Assembly (NCBI GenBank): GCA_021776735.1 | Contig: JAJFFH010000052.1 | Span: 180,587 to 244,586, forward strand | From: Planctomycetota bacterium | Lineage (GTDB): Bacteria; Planctomycetota; PLA2 | DNA length: 64,000 bases | Reading direction: 5' to 3' | Shown here: positions 1 through 9,521 of the stretch, piece by piece | How the letters are laid out: every line of letters starts with the position of its first letter | Position numbering within the stretch: position 1 is the stretch's first letter | Notes under the pieces: model-generated | What the model was told of the DNA's origin: nothing | The model's database searches: none | What the model saw: the letters and a program-made list of their open reading frames with translations, nothing else | Position numbers and translations under genes: made by a program

Positions 1-2082
1 GGCGATCCAGCGGCCGTCCGGAGAAAACGCCGCGGAACGATACTGGACGGTCTCGCGGAGCGGCTGGGCGAGGTCCCAGAAGCGGATCGTCGTGTCCCGC
101 GCGGCCGTGGCGCAGCGCTCGCCCCCGAGAAGGCAAACGCCGACGACGCCGAACTCGTGGCCCCACACGGTCTTGACCTCGACGCCCGTGTGCGGGTTCC
201 AGCGGGTGACCGTTCCGTCGCGGAAGCCGACTGCGAGCACGCCTCCGGCGAAGTCCAGCGAGGTCGGCACTTCCGCCCGCTGCCGCATCTCCCGCAGGAG
301 ACGGCCCGTCTTCTCGTCCCATATGCGGACCGTCTGGTCGCGCCCGCCGGTCGCGGCGAGTCCGTTCCAGCACGCCACGTGCGTCGGCGCTTCGACCGCG
401 GTGCGGCTGCGCTCGCGCCAGTCCGCGTCGAGAAACACCACATGGTCGTGCGCCGCGACGACGACGCCGTGCTTGCCGCGCGCGAAGTCGTGGCTCCAGT
501 CCGGGAGAACCTTCGTTTTCTTGCCGGCCCGCCAGTCCCAGACGAACGTGCCGAGTTCGCCGCCCCGGGTCAGCAGCCGGTCCCCGACAAAGAGCATCCG
601 CTTGACCTGGTGCGGCAGCGCCTCAAACTTCGCGATCTCCTCGTCGTCGCGCAGTCGCCGAACGGTGATGGTGCCGTCGTGCGCACCGACCGCGATCCGC
701 TCGCCGTCCGGCGACAGCGCGTAGGCCGATCCGCCCTCGATTGTTCGGTGGCGCAGGCGGTCGCCGTCGGTCGACCATTCCGTGAGATACGTGTCCTTTT
801 TGCCCCCGGTGACGCAATGCAGGTGCCCGTCGGGGCCGCGCGTCATCCAGTCGACCGAGATACCCGGGAGCTTCCGCACGAGAACACTCCGGTCGCACGA
901 GCGGTCCAGGTACCGCCACTCCCACGCCCGTAGTTCCGCCGGCGCGCCGGCCAGGTGTCGGCGGGCGCCGGTGACGTCGTAGATGCGCAGGGCGGCGTCC
1001 GCGGCGGCGATGGCCGCGACGTAGGACTTGTGCTGCTCTCTCTTGCGCGCCTCTTCGGCCCGGTAGGCGAACAGAAGCGTGAACGCGATCCCAGCCGCGA
1101 CCGCCGCGACGAGGCCCGCGAGCGCGAGCACCACGCCCGTGCGGCGCCGCGCGAACAGGCGCAAGTGGTGCAGCCCCGACGCCCGTCGCGCCTCGACCGG
1201 TTCGTGACGCGCGTGCCGGCGCAGGTCGGCGGCCAGCGCGGCGGCCGACGGGTATCGGTTCTCGGGACGCTCTGCCGCGGCGTGCGCAACGATCGCCTCC
1301 AGATCCCGATCGCGCTCCGGCGCGATGTCGGCCAACATGACACCGAGCGCGAATACGTCCGTGCGCGCATCGACGTCGCCGCCCGCACGCTGCTCCGGCG
1401 CCATGTACTTCGGCGTGCCCACGATGTCGCCGTCACCCGTGTCGTCCGCGCGGGCGATGCCGAAGTCGATGACTTTCGGGCGGCCCTCGGGGTCGATGAG
1501 CACGTTGCCCGGCTTCAGGTCGCGATGCACGACGCCCTTGAGGTGGCCGTGGTGGACGGCGTCACAGATGCGTGCGAAGGCGTCGAGATCGACGTTCTGC
1601 AGCGGAGCTCCGTCGACGTACTCCATGACGAAGTAGGGCAGTGTCTTGTGGACGCCCGCCTCGTAGACGTGGGCAATGCCCGGGTGTTGCAGCCGTGCAA
1701 GGATCTCCGCCTCGTCGCGAAAGCGCGCGACCGCTGCCTCGGAGGTGAGGCCGCCGCGGATCACCTTGAGCGCGACGATCCGGTTGGGCTGCTCCTGGCG
1801 TGCCGCGTAGACGGTGCCGCCCCCTCCGGCACCGAGCAGGCGCTCAATGCGGTAGTGGCCGACTCTGTGTCCTGGTCCGAGTTCGTGCAGATCGAGCCCG
1901 GGCAGGTCGAGCACGGCGGGTTGCGCGAGGAAGTCGTCGGTCATCGACTCGTGCGCGTGAAGCAGCCGCTGGACATCGCCGCGCATTCCTTCGTCGGCCT
2001 CCGCGAGAAGACATCGCCGTCCGTCCGCGTCCATTCCGAGGGCCTTCTCGAACAGTTCGTCGATCTGCCGCGCCTGCTCCAC
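1..2082 (-). CDS. Serine/threonine protein kinase with WD40 repeats, partial
   Basis: A transmembrane eukaryotic-type kinase whose C-terminal WD40 region runs off the left edge; 694 codons are visible. The N-terminus carries a glycine-rich loop (GAGGGGTVYAA), then kinase subdomains, a hydrophobic segment (plus strand about 1080-1150) and WD40 motifs such as AAFSPDGRWIA at the window edge. The start is GTG at 2082, one base after the TGA of the preceding kinase, and the protein opens VEQARQIDELFEK, closely matching the paralogue upstream. The two look like a tandem duplication that is translationally linked. The cytoplasmic kinase presumably phosphorylates proteins, and the WD40 propeller, predicted on the far side of the membrane, would sense or bind a ligand; that role is inferred. 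A copy of the dispersed 12-bp motif lies in the N-terminal codons (2012-2023). Confidence 0.9.
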   Translation of the reverse strand, partial: MEQARQIDELFEKALGMDADGRRCLLAEADEGMRGDVQRLLHAHESMTDDFLAQPAVLDLPGLDLHELGPGHRVGHYRIERLLGAGGGGTVYAARQEQPNRIVALKVIRGGLTSEAAVARFRDEAEILARLQHPGIAHVYEAGVHKTLPYFVMEYVDGAPLQNVDLDAFARICDAVHHGHLKGVVHRDLKPGNVLIDPEGRPKVIDFGIARADDTGDGDIVGTPKYMAPEQRAGGDVDARTDVFALGVMLADIAPERDRDLEAIVAHAAAERPENRYPSAAALAADLRRHARHEPVEARRASGLHHLRLFARRRTGVVLALAGLVAAVAAGIAFTLLFAYRAEEARKREQHKSYVAAIAAADAALRIYDVTGARRHLAGAPAELRAWEWRYLDRSCDRSVLVRKLPGISVDWMTRGPDGHLHCVTGGKKDTYLTEWSTDGDRLRHRTIEGGSAYALSPDGERIAVGAHDGTITVRRLRDDEEIAKFEALPHQVKRMLFVGDRLLTRGGELGTFVWDWRAGKKTKVLPDWSHDFARGKHGVVVAAHDHVVFLDADWRERSRTAVEAPTHVACWNGLAATGGRDQTVRIWDEKTGRLLREMRQRAEVPTSLDFAGGVLAVGFRDGTVTRWNPHTGVEVKTVWGHEFGVVGVCLLGGERCATAARDTTIRFWDLAQPLRETVQYRSAAFSPDGRWIA

Positions 2083-2083
2083 G

Positions 2084-5029
2084 TCAGCCCCCGATCGTCC
2101 AAATGCGGATCGCGGCGTCGCGGACCGAGCTCGATCCGGCCGCCAGCGTTCGCCCGTCCGGCGAGAACGCAACGCATTGCCCATGCGGGTGGTGAAACAC
2201 CGCGACCTGCTGCCAGGTGCGCGTGTCCCAAAGGCGCACGGACGACCCTCCGCACGTCGCGAGCCGCGGCCGCGTCGGATGAAAGGCCACGCCGAGCACG
2301 GCCTCGATGTGTCCGGACAGCGTTGCGACTTTCTCGAGGTCGCGGCCGTCGAACACGCGGACCCGGCCATCGTTGCCACCGATCGCGAGCAGGGCGCCGT
2401 CGCGGGAGAGTGCGGCGCCGCGTGCTCGCGTCGGTCCGCGGCGCCACGTCGTGCGGCTACCGCGCGGTAGCTGGCGGATCAGGATTGCGTCCGCCATGAC
2501 CACGGCGAGGCGCCGCGCCGCCGGGGCGTAGTCGGTGGCGCGAATGGCGTGTTTCTTGCCGTCGAACCGCCGGTCGTAGGCGACGACGCCGTCGTCGAGT
2601 CCCTGCAGCCGGATCGAGCGTGTCGAGACGCGCAGCAGTTGGCCCGGAGGCTGCGTGGGGGCGAGGCGGGCGACGGTCATGGGTAGCGCGGTGGCGGCGA
2701 AGTCGGACACTCTGACGCTAAGCACGCGCTTGCGTTCGGCGACGAGCAGCCGGTCCGGTCCGAGCCAGCACAATCCGAGGTATGGGCGGTTGCCCGGCGT
2801 CGTCACGACGCCATCGCCCATCCGGTGGATGACGGTACGCGACTTCAGATCCCAGATCCGGGTTGTGCCGTCGAGCGAACTCGACGCGAGTTGCGTGCCG
2901 CCGGGCTGGAACGCCAGGTCGGTCACGCTTGCGGTGTGGCCCCCCAGTTCGAACACGCCGGTTCGGCGCGTGGCGGGCCAGAAACGGATCGTTCCGTCCC
3001 GCGAGAACGAGACGATCTCGCGGTCGCGGTCCTGCAATATCACGCGGCGCACCAGGTTCGTGTGCCCGCGCAGGCACGCCCGTTCGGTGCCCGAGGCGAC
3101 GTCCCAGATGCGTACGGTCCGGTCGTAGCCTCCGGTGACGGCGGTGAGGCCGTCCCGGCTGATCGCGACCGAGCGGACGTTCCCCGTATGACCCCGGCCT
3201 TCGGCGATCCGCGTCCATGACTTCGTGTTCCAGAAACGAACCGTGCCGTCGCGCGAGCAGGTGGCCAGGCGCGTGCCCTGCGCATCGACGTCGATATCCT
3301 CGACACTGATCGCGTGGGCCTTGAGAATGCGCAGACAACGTTCTCCGGGTTCTCCGGCCGGATCCCAGAGGCGGACCTGTCCCTGCCGGCCGCCCGAAAC
3401 GATGCGTCCGTCGGGCAGCGGCGCGACGCAGATCACGCGGTCGGGATGGCCGCGCAGCGTCCGGTGGCCGTCGTCGCCCCAGATCTTCAGTGTTCCGTCC
3501 GCGGACGCCGTCGCGATCCGGCCGCGCGGCAAGAACGCGGCGTCGTTGACCATGTCCCCGTGCCGGCCGAGGACGCGCCGCGGCGCTCCCGTGCGCGCGT
3601 CGAGCTCGCGCACTTCGCCGTCACGCCGCCCGGCGACGATCGTGGCGGCGTCCGGCGAGATCGCGAGCGCGGTGTCGTAGAGCTCCGGCGTCCCCGTGAA
3701 ACGGATGTTCCCGGTCGCTGCGTCCCACGCGCGCAGCCGGCCCGCGCGGCGGTCCGATCCGCACGCGGCCAGGACGCCCGCTCTCGCGTCGCCGTGAAAG
3801 ATCGCTGCTCCGGGCCACGACATCGTGCGTGCGCTATCGTCGGCCCGCGCATTCAGGTATTCCCACTCCCAGCCGCGCCACTCCGCCGGTGCGGCTCGAA
3901 GTCGCCGCCGCAGCTCGCCGGTGTCCCCCGCACGGAGCGCGGCCTGGGCACCGGCGATGTTGGCCAGGTAGTTCTGGTACTTCTGTTCGTCGCGTTCCCG
4001 GTGCGCGGCCGCGGCGAACCGCAGGCTGACGACTACTGCGCCGACCAGCACGGCCAACAGCGCCGCGAGGACGACGACGATGCCGGTGCGCCGACGCGCG
4101 AAGAGCGCGAGATGGTGAACCCACGAAGTGTGGCGCGCCTCGACCGGTTCGTGGCGCGCGTGGCGGCGCACATCGGTGGCGAGTGCAGCGGCGGACGGAT
4201 ATCGGTTGCCGTGTTCGGGCTCACAAGCGCGTGCGACGATCGCCTCGAGGTCGCGCGTGCGGCGCTCTGTGACGACGTGCAGCAGAACGCCGAGCGAGTA
4301 AACGTCGGTGCGCGCATCGACCTCGCCCCCCTGCTTCAGTTCCGGTGCCATGTACTTCGGCGTGCCCATGATCTCAAGCTCGCGCGCATCGTCCGCACGC
4401 GCGATGCCGAAGTCGATGACCTTGGGGCGGCCGTCGGCATCGACGAGCACGTTGCCCGGTTTCAGGTCGCGATGCACGACGCCCTTGAGATGTCCGTGAT
4501 GAACGGCGTCGCAGATGCGCGCGAACGTCTCAAGGTCGGTCCGGCGCAGCGGTTCGCCGTCCACGAACTCCATGACGAAGTACGGCATCGTGCCGTGGAC
4601 ACCCGCCTCGTACACGTGCGCGATTCCCGGATGCTGCAGGCGTGCGAGGATCTCCGCTTCTGCGAGGAAGCGCTTGACCGAGGACTCCGTGGTCAGTCCT
4701 CCGCGCATGACCTTGAGCGCGACGATCCGGTTCGGGTGCCGCTGGCGCGCCGCGTATACCGTCCCGCCGCCGCCCGTGCCGATGACGCGCTCGATCGTGT
4801 AGCCTCCGACCTCGTCGCCCGGCTCGAGTGCGTGGACCTCGAGGCCCGGCAGGTCCATGACGGCCGGCGCGCCGAGAAAGTCGTCCGCCATGGACTCGTG
4901 TGCGCGCAAGAGCCGCTCGACATCGCCGCGCAGTTCGCCGGCCTCGGCGAGAAGACATCGCCGTCCGTCCGCTTCCAGTCCGAGGGCCTTTTCGAACAGG
5001 GCGTCGATTCGCCTGGCGTGCTCGCTCAC
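2084..5029 (-). CDS. Transmembrane serine/threonine kinase with WD40 propeller domain
   Basis: A full-length paralogue of the kinase downstream. Numbered from an upstream ATG at 5086, the glycine loop GTGGGGTVYAA is at 103-113, the catalytic HRDLKPGN at 205-212, DFG at 225-227, one transmembrane helix at about 334-354, and WD40 repeats fill about 420-1000. Every kinase signature residue seen is canonical, so it should be active. I prefer the GTG at 5029, because it makes the N-terminus (VSEHARRIDALFEK) align with that of the paralogue and removes an overlap with the upstream gene. It lies 38 bp after a secreted-protein gene in a sigma factor-led run. The dispersed motif sits at 4956-4967, at the same place as in the paralogue, encoding ADGRRCLL, so the copy predates the duplication or was retained in both genes. 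Confidence 0.93.
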   Translation of the reverse strand: MSEHARRIDALFEKALGLEADGRRCLLAEAGELRGDVERLLRAHESMADDFLGAPAVMDLPGLEVHALEPGDEVGGYTIERVIGTGGGGTVYAARQRHPNRIVALKVMRGGLTTESSVKRFLAEAEILARLQHPGIAHVYEAGVHGTMPYFVMEFVDGEPLRRTDLETFARICDAVHHGHLKGVVHRDLKPGNVLVDADGRPKVIDFGIARADDARELEIMGTPKYMAPELKQGGEVDARTDVYSLGVLLHVVTERRTRDLEAIVARACEPEHGNRYPSAAALATDVRRHARHEPVEARHTSWVHHLALFARRRTGIVVVLAALLAVLVGAVVVSLRFAAAAHRERDEQKYQNYLANIAGAQAALRAGDTGELRRRLRAAPAEWRGWEWEYLNARADDSARTMSWPGAAIFHGDARAGVLAACGSDRRAGRLRAWDAATGNIRFTGTPELYDTALAISPDAATIVAGRRDGEVRELDARTGAPRRVLGRHGDMVNDAAFLPRGRIATASADGTLKIWGDDGHRTLRGHPDRVICVAPLPDGRIVSGGRQGQVRLWDPAGEPGERCLRILKAHAISVEDIDVDAQGTRLATCSRDGTVRFWNTKSWTRIAEGRGHTGNVRSVAISRDGLTAVTGGYDRTVRIWDVASGTERACLRGHTNLVRRVILQDRDREIVSFSRDGTIRFWPATRRTGVFELGGHTASVTDLAFQPGGTQLASSSLDGTTRIWDLKSRTVIHRMGDGVVTTPGNRPYLGLCWLGPDRLLVAERKRVLSVRVSDFAATALPMTVARLAPTQPPGQLLRVSTRSIRLQGLDDGVVAYDRRFDGKKHAIRATDYAPAARRLAVVMADAILIRQLPRGSRTTWRRGPTRARGAALSRDGALLAIGGNDGRVRVFDGRDLEKVATLSGHIEAVLGVAFHPTRPRLATCGGSSVRLWDTRTWQQVAVFHHPHGQCVAFSPDGRTLAAGSSSVRDAAIRIWTIGG

Positions 5030-5067
5030 TCCCAGAGGATTCCCCAAGGGCCCCAGAAATGCTAGCG

Positions 5068-6378
5068 CTAGCCTTCCTCGAGACACGTTAGCGTGACTTC
5101 GAAATCGGCTACGGAAACGTCAAATGTCTGATCCTGTTCGATCGACGCCTTGGGATCCTCTAGCCGGATGATGTAGCCGAAGGTCATCTCGCCGCCGATC
5201 GGGGAGAAGTCGGGGTTCGACCCGTCGTCGGGGTTCTGGAAGTTGAACCGGTTGCCGCCCGCGTTCGTGACCTCGACTTCGGTGCCCGGGACCAGGATCG
5301 CCTTCTGCGGCAGGCCGAACGTCTGCACGAACGGTCTACCGTCCTGAAAGATCACCGGAATCAAGCGAATCACGTCAGGGGCAGGGCCGTCGCCGTGCGC
5401 GAGCGCGCGGTAGCGGAACGACACCCCGACCAGCACGCCCTGCGTTGCCGGGTCGTGGGTCAGCTCGGTCTGCCGGTGCGCGATTTCGGCGATGCTGCCC
5501 GCGATCGGCGCGACCTCGTAGATGAAGCGGGAAGTGCGCGCGGGAAGGTCCCTGAGCAGGACGGGCGGCGGGGGCGCGATCTCATGATTGCCGAAGAACA
5601 GCACGGCGTCGCGCGTGCCCCAGTTCGCGGGGTCCATCTCGACGTCGCGCAGGATGCGGTCGCACTCGCACTCGAGCTCTACCGTGAAGTCGTCCACGTG
5701 GACCTCGTACGGCGTGTCCGATGGGTCCGTCGACGGGATGCGGATCACGTAGCCGAACCGGAGTTGGCCCCCGTTCGTGAGATTCGGGAAGAACTGGACG
5801 CCGGTCCCGGTGAACGCGAACTCGTTTCCGGAGATCTGTACGACCTTTGTCTCGCCGGAACCCACCATGGTCTGGTCCCCGGCAAAGCCGACGAACAGGG
5901 CGTCCTCGTCCTCCGAGATCTGTTGGAAGAGCGCAAGCCCGACATCGATCGGGCCCGGCGTGTTCAGGACGGTCACCTTGGCGGACATGGTTACCGCGCG
6001 GAGCGCACCGTGCAGCGCCGGCGAGTAGCCGACGCGCTGGTGAACGTACGCAACGCGCGCGTCCGCGAACCCGACGTCCGGCGACGTCAGCTTCGTGATG
6101 AGAAACTGTCCCGGAGAATCCTGGTGAATCGACGCGACAATCGCCGAGTCCGGCACGTCCCGCGAGAAGACGCCCCAGTCGGCGAGAGACATTTCGGTAT
6201 CAACGAACGTCTCGCCCACGCACTCAAGGAACTGTTCCACTGTGGGTTCCACTGGGGGCTGGGTGTCGTCGATGGGCGGCCCGAAGATCCTGCCGTCGTT
6301 GTTACGGTCGTCGCAGTTGGAGATCCAGTCACAGCAGGGGGAGGCGGCGATCATGGCGATCGCAAAGAGTTTCAGCAT
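5068..6378 (-). CDS. Secreted protein with two homologous ~200-residue domains, function unknown
   Basis: I do not recognise a named family. The chosen ATG at 6378 has an AGGGAG ribosome-binding site and opens a hydrophobic signal sequence (MLKLFAIAMIAASPCC) followed by a cysteine-containing, Asp-rich stretch. Two repeats follow, each starting with a similar phrase (MSLADWGVF and EMDPANWGTRDAVLF) and ending with a beta-rich phrase such as FGYVIRIP or FGYIIRLED plus a CxCE or TCLEE terminus. This is an internal duplication, probably a carbohydrate-binding-like beta sandwich exported to the periplasm or surface. It sits between an ECF sigma factor gene and two WD40 kinases on the same strand, so it may belong to the same signalling unit. 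The function is unknown. Confidence 0.75.
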   Translation of the reverse strand: MLKLFAIAMIAASPCCDWISNCDDRNNDGRIFGPPIDDTQPPVEPTVEQFLECVGETFVDTEMSLADWGVFSRDVPDSAIVASIHQDSPGQFLITKLTSPDVGFADARVAYVHQRVGYSPALHGALRAVTMSAKVTVLNTPGPIDVGLALFQQISEDEDALFVGFAGDQTMVGSGETKVVQISGNEFAFTGTGVQFFPNLTNGGQLRFGYVIRIPSTDPSDTPYEVHVDDFTVELECECDRILRDVEMDPANWGTRDAVLFFGNHEIAPPPPVLLRDLPARTSRFIYEVAPIAGSIAEIAHRQTELTHDPATQGVLVGVSFRYRALAHGDGPAPDVIRLIPVIFQDGRPFVQTFGLPQKAILVPGTEVEVTNAGGNRFNFQNPDDGSNPDFSPIGGEMTFGYIIRLEDPKASIEQDQTFDVSVADFEVTLTCLEEG

Positions 6379-6443
6379 CGCACTCCCTGGGAACGGGAAG
6401 CGCCGCCGGCGACTGCCAAAAAAGTGCGGCGTGCGGGGGGGGG

Positions 6444-6998
6444 CTATCCCGCCATCTCGGCGAAGAGCCACGCGCGGGCGCGGTCCCAGAGGCGGTACAT
6501 GGTCCGTTCCGGGAGCGCCATCACCTTCGCGATCTCGTCGAAAGGCAGCCCGCCGAAATAGCGTAGCTCCACCAGCCGGCCCTTTTGCGGATCGACCTGC
6601 TCAAGTTTTTCGAGGGCGTCGTGGACGGCGATGACCTTCTCGACCGACTCGGTGTCGCCGTGCAGATCCTCGTTGAAGGTGACGTGCGTGCTGCCACCGC
6701 CGCGCTTGAGCGCCCGGCGCGCCCGGGCGTGGTCGACCAGGATGCAACGCATCGCCCGCGCGGCGGCGTTGAGAAAATGGGCGCGGTCGGTGAATCCGGA
6801 CTCGGCCCCGCCCAGCAGCTTCAGGTACGCTTCGTGGACCAGCGCGGTCGGCTGCAGCGTGTGGTTGTCTGGCTGGCTGCGCATGCAGCGCCCGGCGATC
6901 CGGCGCAACTCGTCGTAGACCAGGCCATACAACTTCGCTTCGGCACCCTCGCGCCCGTTCTGGAGCTGCCCCAGGAGCCTCGTGACCTCGCCGTCCAC
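6444..6998 (-). CDS. ECF-type RNA polymerase sigma factor (TIGR02999-like group)
   Basis: A 184-residue sigma factor. Region 2 spans about 20-95, with an AAAARAMRCILVDHARARR-type segment that is diagnostic of the Planctomycetes/Acidobacteria ECF group. Region 4 spans about 125-180, with the helix-turn-helix phrase LPFDEIAKVMALPERTMYR. The start is GTG at 6998 (MDGEVTRLLGQLQNG), as usual for the family, which opens with a TRLL phrase. It is the first gene of a minus-strand run leading into the secreted duplicated-domain protein and two WD40 kinases. In this group such sigma factors are thought to be controlled by an adjacent kinase rather than by a classical anti-sigma factor. No anti-sigma gene is visible nearby. 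Confidence 0.92.
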   Translation of the reverse strand: MDGEVTRLLGQLQNGREGAEAKLYGLVYDELRRIAGRCMRSQPDNHTLQPTALVHEAYLKLLGGAESGFTDRAHFLNAAARAMRCILVDHARARRALKRGGGSTHVTFNEDLHGDTESVEKVIAVHDALEKLEQVDPQKGRLVELRYFGGLPFDEIAKVMALPERTMYRLWDRARAWLFAEMAG

Positions 6999-7092
6999 GC
7001 CCGCAAGTCTAACCTTTCGGACGCTGCCCCCGCCCCTCTACTTGACCTGGCTCGGATTCTGCGTTTCGGCGTTTCTGCGGTTTGGCCTCACG

Positions 7093-8178
7093 TCATTCCT
7101 CCATCTTCTCCCGCCGCACGAGCGCCGCCCCGGCGAGCAGAAACAAGAACGGATGGTACGGCGCGCGGTAACGCGGAATGGCCAGAAACGCGGCGCCGAC
7201 AAACGTCATCACGAGCAGCAGCGGACCGACGAGTGGCACCACGAAACGGACGCGCCGCAAGAGCGCCCAAAGCGCGAGCAGTGTTGCGATCGCGAACACC
7301 GCCGACGTGCCCTTGCGCTGCAGCGGCGTCCACAGACGTACGAGCTTCGCGGCGGTCAACTTGAGCGCTTCGCCCGGGTGCTCCCGCGCGAACGTGACGG
7401 CCCGCGCCAGGTACTCCTTGTCCCAGCGACGTTCGCTGCCTTCCATCGCCATGTCCGTGGCGTGCGGATACTTCGCCGCCTGCCCGTCGCCCTTCTTGCG
7501 AAACGGCAGCCGCGCCTCCTCCTCGTTCATGCCCGCGTGCGCCGTGATGCCGCCGGTCGTCGTGAATGGAATGAACTCGTGAAACGTCTGCCAGTTGCGC
7601 CAGGCCCAGGGGGCGAGGGCAATGAGAACGCCACAGGCCAGGACGGCGATGCTCTTGAAGTTGCGGATGAACAGCGCGAACGCCAGCGGAATCAGGAACG
7701 CTTCGGGGCGCGTGAGTGTGGCGAGGCCGAGGACGAGTGCGGCCGGAAGCAGCCGGCGGGCGACCCACAGGAGCCCGAACGTGAGCAACAGCACGGTGAA
7801 CAGCGGTTCGGTGAGAATGCGCGCGCCGAGACGGGCCTGGTCGAGGTCGAAGGCCATCAGGGCGCCGACCGCGAGCGCGAGGCGAAATCCTCCGAGTTTG
7901 TGCGCGAGCCAGAACGCCAGCGCGATGGCCAGTGTGGACAGCGCCGCCGCGAGGTAGTTGGGCTTGACCCACGACGGCAGGCGCGAGAGCGCCAACGGCC
8001 ACAACGGCATCACCTGCGCCGTCGGGGATCCCTTGATCGAGAAGCCCTCGCCTGCACGGAGGTTGCGTGCGATCTCGACGTAGCGGTACCGCTCGTCGTC
8101 TTTGAGGTCGTCGGTCGTGTACGCGAGCCCAAACCGAAGGGCCGCGCCCACCAGGAGAAGCCCCAATATCCACTTCAC
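7093..8178 (-). CDS. GT39-like integral membrane glycosyltransferase (ArnT/PMT-type)
   Basis: A polytopic membrane protein of about 361 residues with roughly nine hydrophobic helices. The acidic first luminal loop has the pattern TDDLKDDERYRYVEIARN, followed by GEGFSIKGSPTAQVMPLWP. That loop is the catalytic hallmark of GT-C glycosyltransferases of the ArnT/PMT_2 type, which move sugars from polyprenyl-phosphate donors to lipid or protein acceptors. The GTG at 8178 (VKWILGLLLVG) begins the first membrane anchor; a GTG nine bases earlier is equally possible, and both leave only a few bases after the preceding lipoprotein gene, so co-translation is likely. The acceptor cannot be read from the sequence. 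Confidence 0.8.
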   Translation of the reverse strand: MKWILGLLLVGAALRFGLAYTTDDLKDDERYRYVEIARNLRAGEGFSIKGSPTAQVMPLWPLALSRLPSWVKPNYLAAALSTLAIALAFWLAHKLGGFRLALAVGALMAFDLDQARLGARILTEPLFTVLLLTFGLLWVARRLLPAALVLGLATLTRPEAFLIPLAFALFIRNFKSIAVLACGVLIALAPWAWRNWQTFHEFIPFTTTGGITAHAGMNEEEARLPFRKKGDGQAAKYPHATDMAMEGSERRWDKEYLARAVTFAREHPGEALKLTAAKLVRLWTPLQRKGTSAVFAIATLLALWALLRRVRFVVPLVGPLLLVMTFVGAAFLAIPRYRAPYHPFLFLLAGAALVRREKMEE

Positions 8179-8188
8179 GGTGTCCACT

Positions 8189-8488
8189 TCACGCTTGCGG
8201 CTCGATTCGGCGCAGGAGTGTGCGCACGTCCGCGTCGGTGTCAATGCGGGCGATGCGCAGGGCGATTTCGCCCGCGAGCCGTGTCAGGCGTTCGCGGTCC
8301 CGCTTTGTGTCGGGCCGTGCCGCAAGCTCTTCCCGGTGCCGGAGGACGAGATCGAGCTGGCGGTACAACGCCTGCGTGACGTCGTCTTTGCGGGCGGGAA
8401 GTTCGGCGTCTTCCTGCGGAGCGGTCGCGCAACCGGCGGACAACGTGGCAAAAAGCAGGAGTGCGTTCGCGCGTCGGCTAGGCCCCAT
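8189..8488 (-). CDS. Small predicted lipoprotein
   Basis: A 99-residue protein with a basic, hydrophobic signal peptide ending in a lipobox (LSAGC; Cys at about 20). After lipidation the mature chain is short and predicted helical, rich in Arg, Leu and Asp. No catalytic motif is visible and I know no family for it. Its stop lies about ten bases before the GTG of the GT39-like gene, so the two are probably co-transcribed and perhaps both act in the envelope. Confidence 0.65.
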   Translation of the reverse strand: MGPSRRANALLLFATLSAGCATAPQEDAELPARKDDVTQALYRQLDLVLRHREELAARPDTKRDRERLTRLAGEIALRIARIDTDADVRTLLRRIEPQA

Positions 8489-8712
8489 TATTCACGACCA
8501 CCCGTGTTCTGGCCGGTCCATATCGCCGATCTCTTCGTCTCTCCTCCTCGATGGCTCCTCTGAGCCATCTTCGTCGTCGTTCCTCGACCTCGACGATCTG
8601 TCCTCGACCAGAACGAGGGATAGGGACGCTCGGACGGGACCCGGTGCCGTCCAAAGCCATGCCGATACGTCCGCATCGGGCCGATGCGCCACGTGGCCAC
8701 GAATAATGCGGC

Positions 8713-9171
8713 CTACTTCGGCTTCTTAGGAGCACGGTACTCCTTGACGAAGCGGCAACGTCCCTTGAGCGCGCTGCCGACCTTGTCCAGGGCGGACTCG
8801 GGCACGCCTTCCTCGTTGCGTACGTACACCGTTGGCTTGTTCTTGCCGTCAGCGCCGAGTGCTGTCGCGACCGCGGCGGCGTCCTTGAACGAACGACCGG
8901 AGTCTGCGTCCACGAGCGTGCCGTCCTTCAAGAGGCGCATGTCGTAGGAGGTGCGCTCTTTCGCCTCGGTGTCCGACGCATCATCGTCGGGCGCTTTCTT
9001 GACCGGCTCCGCACCGGGCGGGGCAGGGGGCGTGCCCTTGCGCTCGAACTCTTTTTGATCGGCACGCGGCAGTTCGATCGGGTACTTGGTGTCCTCCTGC
9101 TTGCCGTGCGCGATCACGACCGCAAGTGCGGCGGCGATCGTTCCCGCGACGGGAATCCACAACACGCGCAT
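8713..9171 (-). CDS. Membrane-anchored periplasmic protein, possibly ExbD-like
   Basis: A 152-residue protein with one N-terminal membrane anchor (about 3-22), a charged Pro-rich linker, and a C-terminal domain of about 65 residues. The end of that domain (PTVYVRNEEGVPESALDKV) resembles the strand-helix of ExbD/TolR periplasmic domains. The resemblance is weak and I give it as inference only. Its ATG follows the TAG of the upstream small membrane protein gene by two bases, so the pair form a tight operon. Downstream lies a 224-bp stretch (8489-8712) with no gene, holding one short hairpin (8550-8569). Confidence 0.6.
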   Translation of the reverse strand: MRVLWIPVAGTIAAALAVVIAHGKQEDTKYPIELPRADQKEFERKGTPPAPPGAEPVKKAPDDDASDTEAKERTSYDMRLLKDGTLVDADSGRSFKDAAAVATALGADGKNKPTVYVRNEEGVPESALDKVGSALKGRCRFVKEYRAPKKPK

Positions 9172-9174
9172 GCG

Positions 9175-9468
9175 CTAGTCCTTTCTCGTTTCCGAAAGGG
9201 CGCCTTCGGAAAGGGCACCGGGTTCGCCAGTGGGATTCTGTTTCGGGGGATCCTGTTCCGGAACGGGACTCTCGTCCGGGATCGGTTGCCCCGGGTGGTT
9301 GCGTTTGAACCAAACCCGGTAAAGATCGGGGTGCCGGCGCGCGAGTGTGTGCCGGAAGTGGGCGTAACCGATGACCCATCCCGTTACGAATAGCAGCGGG
9401 ATCGTCCAGAGGTGGATTTCAAGCGGGAATCTGGCCAGCACGCGCCGGATTCTACTTGGTGACTGCAC
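9175..9468 (-). CDS. Small single-span membrane protein
   Basis: A 97-residue protein with one transmembrane helix (about 19-37, WTIPLLFVTGWVIGYAHF) and a Pro/Glu-rich cytoplasmic or periplasmic tail. It has no recognised family. It is divergent from the HEAT-repeat gene that begins about 54 bp away, and is tightly coupled to the anchored protein downstream. The start ATG at 9468 overlaps the shared promoter region, so a slightly later start cannot be excluded. Confidence 0.55.
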   Translation of the reverse strand: MQSPSRIRRVLARFPLEIHLWTIPLLFVTGWVIGYAHFRHTLARRHPDLYRVWFKRNHPGQPIPDESPVPEQDPPKQNPTGEPGALSEGALSETRKD

Positions 9469-9521
9469 AAAGAAACATATCCGGTTACACTCGACGCGCG
9501 AGGGTACGCTACGGGAGGCAC

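Noticed and set aside
955..2499. Long plus-strand open frame opposite the kinase genes
   Set aside because: It is the antisense shadow of kinase codons in GC-rich DNA; the minus strand gives clear kinase and WD40 motifs and the plus frame gives none.
8489..8712. Inverted CATTATTC ends around the 224-bp gap as a MITE
   Set aside because: The ends match over only eight bases, with no target duplication.
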